64,000 nucleotides of DNA. Source: DATKFM01 sp046154965. GTDB lineage: Bacteria; Pseudomonadota; Alphaproteobacteria; Dongiales; Dongiaceae. Position numbers and translations under genes: made by a program. Positions within the stretch are counted from its first letter, which is position 1. Each line of letters opens with the position of its first letter. The DNA is taken from contig JBJXDY010000061.1 of NCBI GenBank assembly GCA_046154965.1, forward strand, positions 1 through 64,000, in the 5' to 3' direction. Below, piece after piece: positions 45,773-55,175 of the stretch. The notes below the pieces were generated by a model, which did no database searches, was not told where the DNA came from, and was given only the letters and a program-made list of their open reading frames with translations.

Positions 45773-45801
45773 AGACCATAATATATTGATTCTTATGGTC
45801 T
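45773..45801. promoter_or_regulatory. AT-rich inverted repeat in the dnaA-dnaN gap
   Basis: AGACCATAA, an 11-base AT-rich loop, then TTATGGTCT, 28 bases after the dnaA stop. There is no T-tract, so it is not a standard terminator. It may bind a regulator of dnaN or stabilise the dnaA mRNA end. The 249-base gap holds nothing else recognisable, and no DnaA boxes. Confidence 0.5.
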
Positions 45802-45828
45802 TTTATGGCCGGAAAGCCGGGGGCGCGA

Positions 45829-47232
45829 TCAGCCCTCGAGCATCCGGCGCAAGAGCTCCACATCCTCGGCAAAACTCGAATCGGCGGAGCGCAATTCGTC
45901 CACCTTGCGGACCGCATGCATGACCGTGGTGTGGTCGCGGCCGCCGAATTTCCGGCCGATTTCCGGCAGCGAACGGGGGGTGAGCTGCTTGGCCAGATAC
46001 ATGGCCACCTGGCGCGGCCGGGCCACGGCGCGGGAGCGGCGGGCCGAATGCATGTCCGAGACCTTGATGTTGAAATGCTCGGCCACGCGCTTCTGAATCT
46101 CCTCGATGGTGACGCGGCGGTCGTTGGCGCGCAGGAGATCGTGCAGCACTTCCTGCGTGGTCTCCAGGGTGATCGGCCGCCCCACCAGTTGCGAATGGGC
46201 CATGATGCGGTTGAGCGCGCCTTCGAGCTCGCGCACGTTGGAAGTGATCTTGTGGGCGAGGAATTCCATCACCTTGGGCGGCGTTTCGATCTTCATCCGC
46301 TCGGCCTTCGCCTGCAGGATGCCCAGGCGCAGCTCGTAGGTCGTCGGATGGATGTCGGCCACCAGCCCCCAGCCCAGGCGCGACTTCATCCGCTCTTCCA
46401 TGCCCTCGAGGTCGGAGGGCGATTTGTCGGCGGAGATCACCACCTGCCGGTTCTGATCCACCAGCGCATTGAAGGTGTGGAAGAATTCTTCCTGGGTCGA
46501 GTCCTTGCCGCTGATGAACTGGACATCGTCGATCATCAGCACATCGACGGAGCGGAACTGCTCCTTGAAGGCCATGGTGTTCTTGTCGCGCAGCGCGCGC
46601 ACGAACTGATACATGAATTTCTCGGCCGAGAGATAGATGACCCGGCGCTCCGGCGATTTCTTGCGGATATGCCAGGCGATCGCATGCATCAGATGGGTCT
46701 TGCCGAGGCCCACGCCGCCATAAAGGAACAAGGGATTGAATGGTACAGTTTTGGAATCCGCGACCCGGTAGGCGGCGGCATAGGCTAGCTCGTTCGATTT
46801 GCCGACCACGAAATCCTCGAAGGTGAGCCGGGGATCGAGCACGGCGCCGAAGAAGTTTCCGGACGGCGCGTCAGTCGCGTCTTTGCGGGCGAGATCGATC
46901 GCGGGAGCCGTCTCGGTCTCCAATGTCCGGCCGGCCGGCCGGCCATCACCCAGTCCTGTCAGGGAAGAGCTGTCGACGACGATCTCTACGCCTTTGAGCG
47001 CCGGATTCCCCCCCTGCCAGAGGGCGCGCAGCCGGTCCTGATAGTGGGACACGATCCAGTCGCGCACAAAGCGCGTGGGCACGGCCATTTCCACGTCCTG
47101 GCCGCGAACTTGCAGAAGCGTCAGCTTTTTCAGCCAGTTTTTGTAGGCGGTTTCGCCCATTTCGGCCCGCAGCTTGCCGCGCACCCGCGCCCACTGCGAT
47201 TGAATCTGTTCGTTGTGCGACTGTCCGGTCAT
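45829..47232 (-). CDS. dnaA: Chromosomal replication initiator DnaA
   Basis: A 467-residue AAA+ initiator. Domain I reads WARVRGKLRAEMGETAYKNW, Walker A is YGGVGLGKTHLMHA, Walker B VLMIDDVQFISGK, and domain IV has GGRDHTTVMHAVRKV for DnaA-box binding. The start at 47232 (MTGQSHNEQ) is chosen where family similarity begins; an upstream TTG at 47265 would overlap the rhodanese gene. It lies 17 bases after that gene and may share its transcript. Confidence 0.97.
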   Translation of the reverse strand: MTGQSHNEQIQSQWARVRGKLRAEMGETAYKNWLKKLTLLQVRGQDVEMAVPTRFVRDWIVSHYQDRLRALWQGGNPALKGVEIVVDSSSLTGLGDGRPAGRTLETETAPAIDLARKDATDAPSGNFFGAVLDPRLTFEDFVVGKSNELAYAAAYRVADSKTVPFNPLFLYGGVGLGKTHLMHAIAWHIRKKSPERRVIYLSAEKFMYQFVRALRDKNTMAFKEQFRSVDVLMIDDVQFISGKDSTQEEFFHTFNALVDQNRQVVISADKSPSDLEGMEERMKSRLGWGLVADIHPTTYELRLGILQAKAERMKIETPPKVMEFLAHKITSNVRELEGALNRIMAHSQLVGRPITLETTQEVLHDLLRANDRRVTIEEIQKRVAEHFNIKVSDMHSARRSRAVARPRQVAMYLAKQLTPRSLPEIGRKFGGRDHTTVMHAVRKVDELRSADSSFAEDVELLRRMLEG

Positions 47233-47249
47233 TCCGCGAGCCCGCAACG

Positions 47250-47693
47250 CTATTCTTGAATCCAAGGCAGGCCGGCGGCCTTCCAGCCATTAACGCGGCC
47301 GCGATGCCGTTCGCCATCGGGCGGGCCTTCAAAACCTTCGCTGACATTGTAACATTGATTGTATCCCAGGGCGGTTACCGCTTCGGCCGCCGCGCGGGAG
47401 CGCGCACCGCTGCGACATATGAAGAGGATCGGCGTATCGGGCGCCGGCACCGCCTTCTTGATCTGCGCGCCGAATTCAGGATTCACATCCATGGACGGAA
47501 ACATCTGCCAAGAGAGCAGCGTCGTCTGCTTGCCGATGGAGCTGAGATCGGGAATGCCGACGAAGGTCCATTCCGGTCTGGTGCGAACATCGACCAACTG
47601 TGCTGTCGGCTTGGAGGTAAGGAGGTCCCACGCTTCATTCGGTTTTTTGTCGCCAGCGTAGGCCATACCTGCCACCCCCAAAAACAACTTCAC
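47250..47693 (-). CDS. Rhodanese-like protein upstream of dnaA
   Basis: A 147-residue rhodanese domain. QLVDVRTRPEW is the first motif and ILFICRSGARSR holds the active-site Cys. The C-terminal GFEGPPDGERHRGRVNGWKAAGLP pattern is typical of a subfamily known next to cell-cycle or sulfur genes. The N-terminus MKLFLGVAGMAYAG is too short for a signal peptide; the second Met (MAYAGDKK) may be the true start. It is 17 bases before dnaA. Confidence 0.87.
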   Translation of the reverse strand: MKLFLGVAGMAYAGDKKPNEAWDLLTSKPTAQLVDVRTRPEWTFVGIPDLSSIGKQTTLLSWQMFPSMDVNPEFGAQIKKAVPAPDTPILFICRSGARSRAAAEAVTALGYNQCYNVSEGFEGPPDGERHRGRVNGWKAAGLPWIQE

Positions 47694-48151
47694 CTCGCCC
47701 GCTCGACGAACCGCCTCAAGAGGCCGGCTATCGCTCGGTCAGTTCCCGTAGCGCGCAAGATGATCTCTCATCCTACGGTTCGGGACACCGAAATCAAGAT
47801 TGTGCCAACAAACCCTGATGCCGCAGCGCGCTTTCCAAACTTGTCCCGCGGATTAACGCGCCGCCTCCTCCCAAGTTCAGTGCGATCACTGTAGCTGCGA
47901 TGGGTGCGAGTCGCAATACGCCCGAAATGAGAACGAAACAACTTTTCCCTTGGTATGAGCATGCATCTTGCGGTTCGGAACTTCGCGCGCACTATTGGTT
48001 TGATTTTTCCGCGGCATCGCAAAAAAACTTTTCAGCAGCCGTCAGGAATGCGCCGCCATCGTCTCACAAATGTGAAACGGCGCCGCTGATGCGGCGCCGC
48101 TGCAAGTCGTTCATGTTTTCGCCGAACGCGGAAACGCACCGGCGGAAGATT
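47694..48151. other. 458-base non-coding interval between rpsT and the rhodanese-dnaA genes
   Basis: It contains the rpsT terminator hairpin (48078-48099) and presumably the promoter of the rhodanese-dnaA unit. A weak A/T-rich stretch runs through GATTTTTCCGC and CAAAAAAACTTTTC near 48000-48035. I looked for TTATNCACA-type DnaA boxes and found none, so I do not call an origin here. Confidence 0.6.
48078..48099 (-). terminator. Terminator-like hairpin after rpsT
   Basis: A 9-bp perfect stem, CGGCGCCGC with loop TGAT on the plus strand. On the minus strand it is followed by TTTCACA, 52 bases after the rpsT stop. The T-tract is short. Confidence 0.55.
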
Positions 48152-48418
48152 TTATTTTCTCAACGCCTTCACGCGGGCGGCAAGGCGAGACACTTTACGC
48201 GCCGCCGTGTTGCGATGCAGAACACTTTTCCGGGCGCCGGCCTGGATCACCGGCTGTGCCGCGCGCAGCGCCGCTTCCGCCGCAGCCTTGTCGCCGCTGG
48301 CGATCGCCGTCTCCACCTTCTTGATGGAGGTGCGAACTTTGCTGACGCGGGCCCGGTTCACTTCCGTACGCCGCGCCGTCTGCCGAATGCGCTTCTTCGC
48401 TGATTTGTGCTGCGCCAT
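48152..48418 (-). CDS. rpsT: Small ribosomal subunit protein bS20
   Basis: An 88-residue, very basic protein beginning MAQHKSAKKRIRQTARR and ending with a Lys/Arg helix, as in all S20 proteins. It binds 16S rRNA early in 30S assembly. Its position upstream of dnaA is common in alphaproteobacteria. Confidence 0.97.
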   Translation of the reverse strand: MAQHKSAKKRIRQTARRTEVNRARVSKVRTSIKKVETAIASGDKAAAEAALRAAQPVIQAGARKSVLHRNTAARKVSRLAARVKALRK

Positions 48419-48533
48419 TTGAGGAGGATCTCGCGATATCTGGGGTCAAGCCGAAAGGCGGCGGGTTATAGCGGCAGACCGCCGGGGCGTCAAGCCGGGC
48501 AATGGACCAATGAGCCCGGATTTCCGCCATTTC

Positions 48534-49310
48534 TTAATTGTTATTGAAGGCCGGCGGCCGCTTCTCCACGAAGGCCGACATGCCTTCTTTCTTATCGGCG
48601 GTGCCGAAGGCGGCATGGAACAGGCGCCGCTCGAAGCGAAGTCCTTCCGCCAGCGTGGTTTCGTAGGCGCGGTTGACGGACTCTTTCACCATCAGCGCCG
48701 CAATCCCCGGCATCGACGCGATTTTTTCCGCAGTTTTCACGGTCTCGGCCAGCAGATCCGCCACCGGCACCACACGGGCCACCAGGCCCAGTCGCTCGGC
48801 CTCCTGCGCATCCATCATGCGGCCGGTCAGGCACATCTCCATCGCCTTGGCCTTGCCGATCACGCGGGTGAGGCGCTGCGTGCCGCCGGCGCCCGGCAGC
48901 ACGCCGATGGTGATTTCCGGCTGGCCGAATTTGGCGTTATCGGCGGCGATGATGATGTCGCACATCATCGCCATCTCGCAGCCGCCGCCGAGCGCGAAGC
49001 CGGCCACCGCCGCGATCACCGGCTTGCGGCAATGAGCCAGCCGCTCCCAGCCGCGGGTGACGAAGTCGCTGGAATAGACATCGGCGAAGCCGCGGTCCTT
49101 CATCTCCTTGATATCGGCGCCGGCTGCAAAGGCTTTCTCGTTGCCGGTCACGACGATGACGCGGATCTGCGGATCGAACTCCAGCTCATCGGCCGCCTTG
49201 GCGAGATCGGCGATCAGCGCATCGCACAGCGCATTGAGCGATTTCGGCCGGTTGAAGGTGATGATGCCGACAGCGCCTTTGCGCTCAACGATGAGATTCT
49301 CGTAGGTCAT
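48534..49310 (-). CDS. Enoyl-CoA hydratase
   Basis: A 258-residue crotonase-family protein. The oxyanion-hole motifs are AFAAGADIKEM and GFALGGGCEMAM. Both catalytic Glu positions are present in GGGCEMA and QPEITIGVLPGAGG. It hydrates short-chain 2-enoyl-CoA in beta-oxidation. It stands between rpsT and mutM. Confidence 0.92.
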   Translation of the reverse strand: MTYENLIVERKGAVGIITFNRPKSLNALCDALIADLAKAADELEFDPQIRVIVVTGNEKAFAAGADIKEMKDRGFADVYSSDFVTRGWERLAHCRKPVIAAVAGFALGGGCEMAMMCDIIIAADNAKFGQPEITIGVLPGAGGTQRLTRVIGKAKAMEMCLTGRMMDAQEAERLGLVARVVPVADLLAETVKTAEKIASMPGIAALMVKESVNRAYETTLAEGLRFERRLFHAAFGTADKKEGMSAFVEKRPPAFNNN

Positions 49311-49398
49311 GATCTGCCACCGGATTGATTTCAGGGGAGAATGCCAAAGGGAGAGTGCCAGTGAAATGCCGGCCTGGCCGCCGCAGGCGCTATCTACC

Positions 49399-50241
49399 TC
49401 AGCGCTGACGGCGCGGACAATAGAAAGTGGAGCGCCCCGATTGCGCCAGGCGCCTAATGCCGCCGGTGCGCCGGAGCGCGCAATTGCAGCCGGGGCAGGC
49501 CTGCCCTTCCCGTTCATAAACCGCCCAGCGATGCTGGAAATAGCCAAGCTCGCCGTCGGTCTGCACATAGTCCCGCAGCGAGGAGCCGCCGGCCTCGATC
49601 GCCTCCGCCAACACCGATTTGATCGCCTGGGCCAGCAGATCGGCGCGGCCGCGCTGGACCGTGCGGGCCAGGCGCCGCGGCGAGATGCCGGCCCGGAACA
49701 GCGCTTCGGACGCATAGATGTTTCCCACGCCGGCTACAACCCGTTGATCCAGAATGGCTGCCTTGATCGGCGTGCGCTTGCCCTTCAATGCCTCGGCGAG
49801 AACGGCGCCGGTGAATGACGGCTCCAGCGGTTCTGGCCCCAGACCGGCCAGCAGGCGGTGGCGCGACAGTCCGTCGCGGGGCACCAGATCGAAGGAGCCG
49901 AAGCGCCGCGCGTCGTTGAAGCGAACCACGGTGCCATCGTCGGTTTCGAAGATCAGATGATCGTGAAGCTCGGGCGCCCGCTCCGCCGTTCCGCCGATCA
50001 GCATACGGCCGGACATGCCAAGATGCCCGAGCACCACCATGCCGTCATCCAGATGGAACAGCATGTATTTGGCGCGCCGCGCGATCCGCTCGATCCGGCG
50101 GCCCTGCAGCCGCGCGGCGAATTCCGGCGGCAGCGGGAATCGCAGATCGGGCCGCCGCTGGATCACGCGGGCAAAGCGCCGGCCTTCCAGGCGGGCCGCG
50201 AGCCCGCGGCAAACTGTTTCGACTTCAGGCAGTTCGGGCAT
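49399..50241 (-). CDS. mutM: Formamidopyrimidine-DNA glycosylase
   Basis: A 280-residue base-excision enzyme. The N-terminus MPELPEVETV carries the catalytic Pro2, and the C-terminal zinc finger has CPGCNCALRR and YCPRRQR. It removes 8-oxoguanine and nicks the strand. It is divergent from ubiE. Confidence 0.96.
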   Translation of the reverse strand: MPELPEVETVCRGLAARLEGRRFARVIQRRPDLRFPLPPEFAARLQGRRIERIARRAKYMLFHLDDGMVVLGHLGMSGRMLIGGTAERAPELHDHLIFETDDGTVVRFNDARRFGSFDLVPRDGLSRHRLLAGLGPEPLEPSFTGAVLAEALKGKRTPIKAAILDQRVVAGVGNIYASEALFRAGISPRRLARTVQRGRADLLAQAIKSVLAEAIEAGGSSLRDYVQTDGELGYFQHRWAVYEREGQACPGCNCALRRTGGIRRLAQSGRSTFYCPRRQR

Positions 50242-50343
50242 TGCTTGGAATCTTCATGCAGCCGGCCGCACGGCGTGGCCACGCCCGGTCCGGGAGGTTA
50301 TTGTGACCCCGTCGATAGCAGATTTTGCCGCCCCAATCACGCC

Positions 50344-51093
50344 ATGTCCGATTCCACACCCTTCGGCTTTCGCGACGTCGATCCGGCCGACAAGGCCAGG
50401 ATGGTGCGCGGCGTCTTCGAAAGCGTGGCCTCGCGCTATGACCTGATGAACGACCTGATGTCGGCGGGCGTGCATCGCCTGTGGAAATCCGTGCTGATCG
50501 ATTTGCTGGCGCCGCGGGATGGCGAGCATTTTATCGATGTCGCCGGCGGCACAGGCGATATCGCCTTCCGCATCCTGGCGCGACTCAAGCAAGGCGCCGA
50601 GGCCAGCGTCACCGTCTGCGACCTTACGCCGGCCATGCTGGAGCAAGGCCGCGCCCGCGCCATCGATCGCGGGCTTTTGCAGGGCATCGACTGGATCGCC
50701 GGCAATGCGGAAAGCCTGCCTTTCGCCGACCGCAGTTTCGATGCCTATACGATCGCGTTCGGCCTGCGCAACATCACGCATATCGACAAGGCGCTGGCGG
50801 AAGCGCGCCGCGTGCTGAAGCCAGGCGGGCGATTCTTCTGCCTTGAGTTCAGCCATGTGGCCAGCGAGCCGCTGTCGCGCCTCTATGATCTCTATTCCTT
50901 TGAACTGCTGCCCCGGCTGGGGCAGTGGGTCGCCGGCGACCGGGATTCCTATCAGTATCTGGTGGAGAGCATCCGCCGCTTTCCGCCGCAGCGCGAGCTG
51001 GCTGTCATGATCGAGTCCGCCGGCCTGGCGCGGGTGAAGTTCCGCAATCTCACCGGCGGCATCGCGGCGATTCATTCGGGCTGGCGCATCTGA
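50344..51093 (+). CDS. ubiE: Ubiquinone/menaquinone methyltransferase
   Basis: A 249-residue class I methyltransferase. MIVRGVF-like ARMVRGVFESVASRYDLMND and DVAGGTGDIAF (SAM motif) and AFGLRNITH are UbiE signatures. It performs the C-methylation step of ubiquinone synthesis. It leads a plus-strand run with ubiB, coaBC, dut and moeB; ubiB begins five bases later. Confidence 0.96.
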   Translation: MSDSTPFGFRDVDPADKARMVRGVFESVASRYDLMNDLMSAGVHRLWKSVLIDLLAPRDGEHFIDVAGGTGDIAFRILARLKQGAEASVTVCDLTPAMLEQGRARAIDRGLLQGIDWIAGNAESLPFADRSFDAYTIAFGLRNITHIDKALAEARRVLKPGGRFFCLEFSHVASEPLSRLYDLYSFELLPRLGQWVAGDRDSYQYLVESIRRFPPQRELAVMIESAGLARVKFRNLTGGIAAIHSGWRI

Positions 51094-51098
51094 ACGCC

Positions 51099-52664
51099 AT
51101 GTTGCGCACGCCCCGCCATCTGTTCCGATTGCTGAAGATCGCCCGCACATTGGCGCGCCATGGCGCGCTGGAGCCGTTCGAAGCCGCCCTCAGCGGCGCC
51201 GGCGTGGCGCCGGCGGTCATCCGCGCCGCCCGGCTGTTCGCGCGTCCGCTGGTCACCGTCAAAGGCCGGCCGGGCGAACGGCTGGCGGCGGCATTGGTTC
51301 AGCTTGGTCCCGCTTTCATCAAATTCGGGCAAATGCTGTCGACCCGCGCCGACCTGATCGGCGAGCAGACCGCCAGCGATCTCTCGATGCTGCAGGACCA
51401 GCTGGCGCCGTTTTCCGCCGCCGCCGCGCGGGCCACCATCGAGCTGGAGCTGGGGCGGCCGGTGGAGGAATTATTCCTGACCTTCGACGACCAGCCGATT
51501 TCCGCCGCCTCCATCGCCCAGGTGCATCTGGCCACGATCGAACCTACGGACGTGATTCCTAACGGCGAGGTCGCCGTCAAGGTCCTGCGGCCGGGCATCG
51601 AAGCTGCACTGGCCCGGGACATCGATCTGCTGCGCTGGCTGGCGGAGATGACCGAGCGTGCCCAGCCGCGGCTGCGGCGGCTGAAGCCGGTGGAAGTGGT
51701 CGACACCTTCGCCGAAACCGTGAAGACGGAAATGGATCTGCGGCTGGAGGCCGCCGCAGCCGCCGAATTGGCGGCGAATTTCGCCCAGGACCCCACCTAT
51801 CTGGTGCCGCCGATCGACTGGCGGCTGACGGCGCGGCGGGTGATGACCCAGCAGCGCATCTCCGGCATCCCCATTGATGACCGGGACGCCATTCTGGCGG
51901 CCGGCCACAATATCCGCGAGGTGCTGTCGAAGGCGGCGGCGATCTTCTTCAACCAGGTGTTCCGCGACGGCTATTTCCACGGCGACCAGCATCCCGGCAA
52001 CATGTTCGTCGATGCCGAAGGCCGCATCGGCGTGGTGGATTTCGGTATCATGGGGCGGCTGGACCGGGCGACGCGGTTCTATCTGGCCGACATGCTGCTG
52101 GGATTTCTCAATCGCGACTACCGGCGCGTGGCGGAGATCCATTTCGATGCCGGCTATGTGCCGCCGCACCAGTCGCTGGATTCCTTCGCCCAGGCCTGCC
52201 GCTCCATCGGCGAGCCGATCTTCGGCCGGCCATTGCAGGAGATCTCCTTCGCCCGGGTGCTCGGCCAGCTATTCCAGCTCGCCGAGGGCTTCGAGATGGA
52301 GGTGCAGCCGCAATTGCTGCTGCTGCAGAAGAACATGCTGATGGCCGAGGGGGTCAGCCGGCGTCTCGATCCCGAACTCAACACCTGGACCCTGGCGCAG
52401 CCCCTGATCGAGGTCTGGATGCGGGAGAACCGGGGGCCGGAAGCGCGGCTGAAGGACGCCGTGGGCGATGCCGTGCGGATCATCCGCCGCCTGCCTTACA
52501 TGGCCGACCGGTTCGAGCAGCTGGTCACCAGCGTCAGCCGCGAGGGCGTGCGGGTCGATCCCGAAAGCCTGGCCCGGGCGGGCCAGGGACCGGGCCGGAG
52601 CGCCATCTGGGTCCTCTGGATCGCCCTGGCGGCCCTGGCGGTGCTGGTCCTGGTTAAGCTCTGA
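51099..52664 (+). CDS. ubiB: Ubiquinone biosynthesis protein kinase-like UbiB
   Basis: A 521-residue ABC1/ADCK-family protein. It has the KxGQ motif in FIKFGQMLSTRADL, the Ala-rich loop in SAASIAQVHLA, and GDQHPGNMFV and VDFGIMG of the kinase-like core. Two membrane segments close the C-terminus (IWVLWIALAALAVLVLV). It is needed for ubiquinone synthesis, probably as an ATPase that extracts lipid intermediates. Confidence 0.95.
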   Translation: MLRTPRHLFRLLKIARTLARHGALEPFEAALSGAGVAPAVIRAARLFARPLVTVKGRPGERLAAALVQLGPAFIKFGQMLSTRADLIGEQTASDLSMLQDQLAPFSAAAARATIELELGRPVEELFLTFDDQPISAASIAQVHLATIEPTDVIPNGEVAVKVLRPGIEAALARDIDLLRWLAEMTERAQPRLRRLKPVEVVDTFAETVKTEMDLRLEAAAAAELAANFAQDPTYLVPPIDWRLTARRVMTQQRISGIPIDDRDAILAAGHNIREVLSKAAAIFFNQVFRDGYFHGDQHPGNMFVDAEGRIGVVDFGIMGRLDRATRFYLADMLLGFLNRDYRRVAEIHFDAGYVPPHQSLDSFAQACRSIGEPIFGRPLQEISFARVLGQLFQLAEGFEMEVQPQLLLLQKNMLMAEGVSRRLDPELNTWTLAQPLIEVWMRENRGPEARLKDAVGDAVRIIRRLPYMADRFEQLVTSVSREGVRVDPESLARAGQGPGRSAIWVLWIALAALAVLVLVKL

Positions 52665-52704
52665 CCGCCTTGCGCCCGGTAGGCCGGGCCCTTACCTTTC
52701 ATCC

Positions 52705-53907
52705 GTGCTCAACGGCAAGCGCATACTTCTCGTCATTTCGGGCGGCATTGCCGCCTATAAATGCCTGGAACTGATCCGGCGGCTGCGGGAGCGGGGCGCC
52801 GGCGTCACCTGCATCCTGACCCAGGGCGGGGCGCAGTTCGTCACGCCCTTGTCAGTGGCGGCGATTACCGAAGAGAAGGTTTATGGCGACCTCTTCTCGC
52901 TCACCGACGAGAGCGAGATGGGGCATATCCAGCTGAGCCGAGCGGCCGACCTGCTGGTGGTGGCGCCCGCCAGCGCCGATATCATCGCCAAGATGGCCAG
53001 CGGCATCGCCGACGATCTCGCGACCACCGCATTGCTGGCGACCGACAAGCCGGTGCTGATTGCGCCGGCGATGAATGTGCGGATGTGGCATCACGGCGCG
53101 ACCCAGGACAATCTGGCCAAGCTCGCCGCGCGCGGCGTGAAGCAGGTCGGCCCCGGCGAGGGCGCCATGGCCTGCAACGAGTTCGGCCTGGGGCGGATGG
53201 CGGAACCGGCGGAGATCCTGGCGGCCATCGAGGCCTTGATCGCGGCCGATGGCGCACTATCCGGCCGGCGCGCCATCGTCACCAGCGGCCCCACCCACGA
53301 GCCGATCGATCCCGTGCGCTTCATCGGCAATCGCTCGTCCGGCAAGCAGGGCCATGCGATCGCCGCCGCGCTGGCGCGGCGTGGCGCAGACACTTTCCTG
53401 ATCGCCGGCCCGACCGGCGAACCCGATCCGCCGGGCGTGCATGTGCGCCATGTAGAGACGGCGGAGCAGATGCTGACCGCCTGCCGCGAGTCCCTGCCCG
53501 CCGATATCGCCGTCTGCGCCGCCGCGGTCGCCGATTGGAAGCTGGCGGCGCAGGTCACGCAGAAGATCAAGAAAGGCAGCGCGCCGCCGCGGCTGGAGCT
53601 GGCGCTCAATCCGGATATCCTGGCGACGCTGTCCCAAGCGGGCAATGCGCGCCCTGCGCTGGTCGTCGGCTTTGCCGCCGAGACCGAACGCGTGGTTGAA
53701 CAGGCGAAGAAGAAACTGCAGACGAAACGCTGCGACTGGATCGTCGCCAACGATGTGTCGCCGGCCACCGGCACCTTCGGCGGCGACAACAATCTGGTGC
53801 ATCTGATCAGCGCCGCCGGCGTCGAGGATTGGCCCAAGCTGTCGAAGCGCGAGGTGGCCGAGCGGCTGGCCGAGCGCATCGCCGCGCATTTCGCCGCAGC
53901 ACAGTGA
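52705..53907 (+). CDS. coaBC: Bifunctional phosphopantothenoylcysteine decarboxylase/synthetase
   Basis: A 400-residue coenzyme A biosynthetic enzyme. The CoaC half starts with VISGGIAAYKCLELIR and includes APAMNVRMW and ACNEFGLGRM. The CoaB half has TSGPTHEPIDPVRFIGNRSSG and the conserved KxKK-type ending of CoaB (QKIKKG). The start is a GTG at 52705, where similarity begins. The dut start overlaps or closely follows its stop. Confidence 0.95.
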   Translation: MLNGKRILLVISGGIAAYKCLELIRRLRERGAGVTCILTQGGAQFVTPLSVAAITEEKVYGDLFSLTDESEMGHIQLSRAADLLVVAPASADIIAKMASGIADDLATTALLATDKPVLIAPAMNVRMWHHGATQDNLAKLAARGVKQVGPGEGAMACNEFGLGRMAEPAEILAAIEALIAADGALSGRRAIVTSGPTHEPIDPVRFIGNRSSGKQGHAIAAALARRGADTFLIAGPTGEPDPPGVHVRHVETAEQMLTACRESLPADIAVCAAAVADWKLAAQVTQKIKKGSAPPRLELALNPDILATLSQAGNARPALVVGFAAETERVVEQAKKKLQTKRCDWIVANDVSPATGTFGGDNNLVHLISAAGVEDWPKLSKREVAERLAERIAAHFAAAQ

Positions 53908-53912
53908 GTGCG

Positions 53913-54377
53913 ATGACGGTGAAAGTGAACATACGGCGGCTGGATCACGGCGCGGACCTGCCGCTGCCCGCCTATGCCACGGCCGACAGCGCGGGCGTCG
54001 ATCTGCCGGCCGCGATCTCGGGCGAGCGCATCCTGCCGCCGGGCGGCCGCGAGCTGGTGCCCACGGGATTCTCCATCGCCCTGCCCCGCGGCTATGAGGC
54101 GCAGGTGCGGCCGCGCTCCGGACTGGCGCTGCGGGTGGGTGTCACGGTGCTGAACAGCCCGGGCACCATCGATTCCGACTATCGCGGCGAGATTGGCGTC
54201 ATCCTGGTCAATCTCGGCAGCGAGCCTTTTGTCATCCGCCGTGGCGAGCGCATCGCCCAGCTTGTCATAGCACCGGTATCGCGCGTGGCCTGGCAAGAGT
54301 CCGGCGCGCTCAGCGAGAGTACGCGCGGCGCGGGCGGCTTCGGCTCCACGGGAACGCGCGCAGCGAGCGGAGGCTAG
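53913..54377 (+). CDS. dut: dUTP diphosphatase
   Basis: A 154-residue trimeric dUTPase. The five motifs are visible, for example ADSAGVDL, RPRSGLAL, NSPGTIDSDYRGEI, RGERIAQLVI and RGAGGFGSTG. It removes dUTP and supplies dUMP. ATG at 53913 or an in-frame GTG at 53904 overlapping the coaBC stop could be used. Confidence 0.95.
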   Translation: MTVKVNIRRLDHGADLPLPAYATADSAGVDLPAAISGERILPPGGRELVPTGFSIALPRGYEAQVRPRSGLALRVGVTVLNSPGTIDSDYRGEIGVILVNLGSEPFVIRRGERIAQLVIAPVSRVAWQESGALSESTRGAGGFGSTGTRAASGG

Positions 54378-54383
54378 AGCGCG

Positions 54384-55175
54384 ATGGAATTAACCGACAG
54401 CCAGTTCGAACGCTATGCGCGCCATCTGATCCTCGAGGAGGTGGGCGAAGAGGGTCAGGCGAAGCTGCTGCAAGCAAAAGTGCTGGTGGTCGGCGCGGGC
54501 GGGCTGGGTGCGCCGATGCTGCTCTATCTCGCCGCCGCCGGCGTCGGCACCATCGGCATCATCGATGACGACACGGTGGATCTATCGAACCTGCAGCGGC
54601 AGGTGATCCACATGACGGATCAAGTGGGCCGGCCGAAAGTCGATAGCGCGGGCGAGCTGCTGGCGCGGCTCAATCCGGATGTAAAGGTCATTCCCTACAA
54701 GCAGCGCGTGACCGCCGACAACGCGGCGGAAATCATCAACGGCTTCGACCTCGTCGCCGATGGCAGCGACAATTTCACCACGCGCTTCCTGCTCAACGAT
54801 GCTTGCTATCTCGCGGGCAAGACGCTGGTCTCCGCGGCACTGTTGCGATTCGATGCGCAGATATCGGTGTTCAAGGCCCATCTTGGGCCGCCCCATCCCT
54901 GCTATCGCTGTTTGTTTCCCGAGCGTCCACCAGACGATCTGATACCCCGTTGCGAGCAGGCGGGAATCCTCGGCGCCATCGCCGGCATGGTGGGCTCGTT
55001 GCAGGCAACGGAAGTACTGAAAGAAGTTATCGGCGTCGGCGAGAGCCTGTCGGGACATCTGCTGGTGTATGACGGACTAGACACGACGTTCCGCAAGATC
55101 AAGACGCGGCGCGACCCCGCCTGCGCGCTCTGCGGCCCCCAAGCCAGCATCAAGGATCTGCGGCTCTCCGCCTGA
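54384..55175 (+). CDS. moeB: MoeB/ThiF-family adenylyltransferase
   Basis: A 263-residue E1-like enzyme. The nucleotide motif is VVGAGGLGAPMLLYL and the zinc cysteines are in CYRCLFP and CALCG. It adenylates the C-terminus of a sulfur-carrier protein such as MoaD or ThiS. It lacks the C-terminal rhodanese domain. The MoeB versus ThiF assignment is not certain from sequence alone. Confidence 0.87.
   Translation: MELTDSQFERYARHLILEEVGEEGQAKLLQAKVLVVGAGGLGAPMLLYLAAAGVGTIGIIDDDTVDLSNLQRQVIHMTDQVGRPKVDSAGELLARLNPDVKVIPYKQRVTADNAAEIINGFDLVADGSDNFTTRFLLNDACYLAGKTLVSAALLRFDAQISVFKAHLGPPHPCYRCLFPERPPDDLIPRCEQAGILGAIAGMVGSLQATEVLKEVIGVGESLSGHLLVYDGLDTTFRKIKTRRDPACALCGPQASIKDLRLSA

Noticed and set aside
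47694..48151. Replication origin
   Set aside because: Position beside dnaA and rpsT is suggestive, but no TTATNCACA-type boxes and only a weak AT-rich stretch were found.
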